Source: UMGS172 sp045649545 (GTDB taxonomy: Bacteria > Bacillota > Clostridia > Oscillospirales > Acutalibacteraceae). From it: DNA of 13,100 nucleotides. Position numbers and translations under genes: made by a program. Positions 12,970-13,100 of the stretch are shown here, piece after piece. Location: the NCBI GenBank assembly GCA_045649545.1, contig JAZRQE010000031.1:1-13100 (forward strand), read 5' to 3'. Each line of letters opens with the position of its first letter. Position 1 is the stretch's first letter. The notes beneath the pieces were generated by a model. That model made no database searches. It saw only the letters and a list, made by a program, of their open reading frames with translations, and was not told the origin of the DNA.

Positions 12970-13100
12970 CTACTTTATAATTTTAACTCTTTTAAAAAAC
13001 TTTATAATTTGTTTATTGATTATACCGACTAATATTGCCAAAACAACTGTACCGAAACCGATACTGCCGAAACTTTTGATAAAAACAAGGCACAATACGG
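12970..13100 (-). CDS. C-terminal end of a probable membrane protein (cut by window edge)
   Basis: Only 42 residues are inside the window, ending at the TAG at 12970-12972. They read as a hydrophobic helix, SFGSIGFGTVVLAILVGII, followed by a basic tail with KFFKRVKIIK at the end. This is the usual shape of the last membrane segment and cytoplasmic tail of a polytopic membrane protein. The GxGTVxxAxLVG pattern recalls YczE/DUF6198-type membrane proteins, but this is too short for a firm family call. The tail contains a 12-bp direct repeat (12972-12983 and 12999-13010). The stop overlaps the ribosome binding site of the GNAT gene, so the three minus-strand genes here are probably one operon. 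Confidence 0.65.
   Translation of the reverse strand, partial: VLCLVFIKSFGSIGFGTVVLAILVGIINKQIIKFFKRVKIIK

Noticed and set aside
12972..13010. A 12-bp direct repeat (ACTTTATAATTT) as a mobile-element mark
   Set aside because: It falls in AT-rich coding sequence at the end of the membrane protein gene, in frame, with no element between the copies. Low-complexity coding is sufficient explanation.
1..13100. CRISPR array, tRNA/rRNA genes, IS elements or prophage
   Set aside because: No regularly spaced repeats, cloverleaf-like stretches, transposase or integrase motifs, or long gene-free segments were seen; nearly all bases are in recognised genes.

Overview
The window looks like core chromosome from a low- to mid-GC Gram-positive anaerobe of the class Clostridia, most like Ruminococcaceae/Oscillospiraceae. 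The support is the AT-rich intergenic DNA with near-consensus sigma-A promoters, AGGAGG-type ribosome binding sites, a Na+-pump decarboxylase module, an acetate kinase, a TmcAL/YlbM homologue and a fungal/archaeal-type aspartate-semialdehyde dehydrogenase. The genus cannot be fixed from the sequence. I see no phage, transposase, integrase, tRNA, rRNA or CRISPR array. All full genes are intact; two (tgt and a membrane protein) are cut by the window edges.

Layout. (1) 1-1671, minus strand: queA then tgt (cut by the left edge), two queuosine tRNA-modification genes. They are separated by 85 bp holding a perfect palindrome across the queA stop codon, a heptamer repeat and a small hairpin. (2) 1672-1820: a divergent control region with two near-consensus promoters whose start points almost coincide. 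(3) 1821-4590, plus strand: asd-dapA-dapB, three early steps of the aspartate route to diaminopimelate and lysine, closed by a strong bidirectional terminator at 4608-4637. (4) 4644-6652, minus strand: an operon of a gamma-like subunit, the Na+-translocating decarboxylase beta subunit and a Dabb-fold protein, with its own promoter. The catalytic alpha subunit and the biotin carrier are absent. (5) 6814-9302, minus strand: ackA then a galactokinase-family gene, with promoter and terminator. (6) 9441-10616, plus strand: tmcAL, divergent from ackA. (7) 10613-13100, minus strand: the end of a probable membrane protein, a GNAT acetyltransferase and uvrC, tightly spaced. uvrC and tmcAL converge and share a 4-bp TTAA overlap.

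Functional threads. queA/tgt and tmcAL all serve tRNA wobble-position (base 34) modification: queuosine and N4-acetylcytidine. The Na+ pump, acetate kinase and sugar kinase belong to fermentative energy metabolism. asd-dapA-dapB feeds the cell wall and lysine. TmcAL consumes acetate and ATP, and it is divergent from the gene for acetate kinase.

I did not find a clear new defence, mobile or biosynthetic system. The most worthwhile leads are the interleaved divergent promoters at asd/queA, the variant sugar-binding motif in the galactokinase homologue, the catalysis-free Na+-pump operon whose gamma subunit has a duplicated segment and an A10 tract, and the repeat/hairpin element at the queA-tgt junction.
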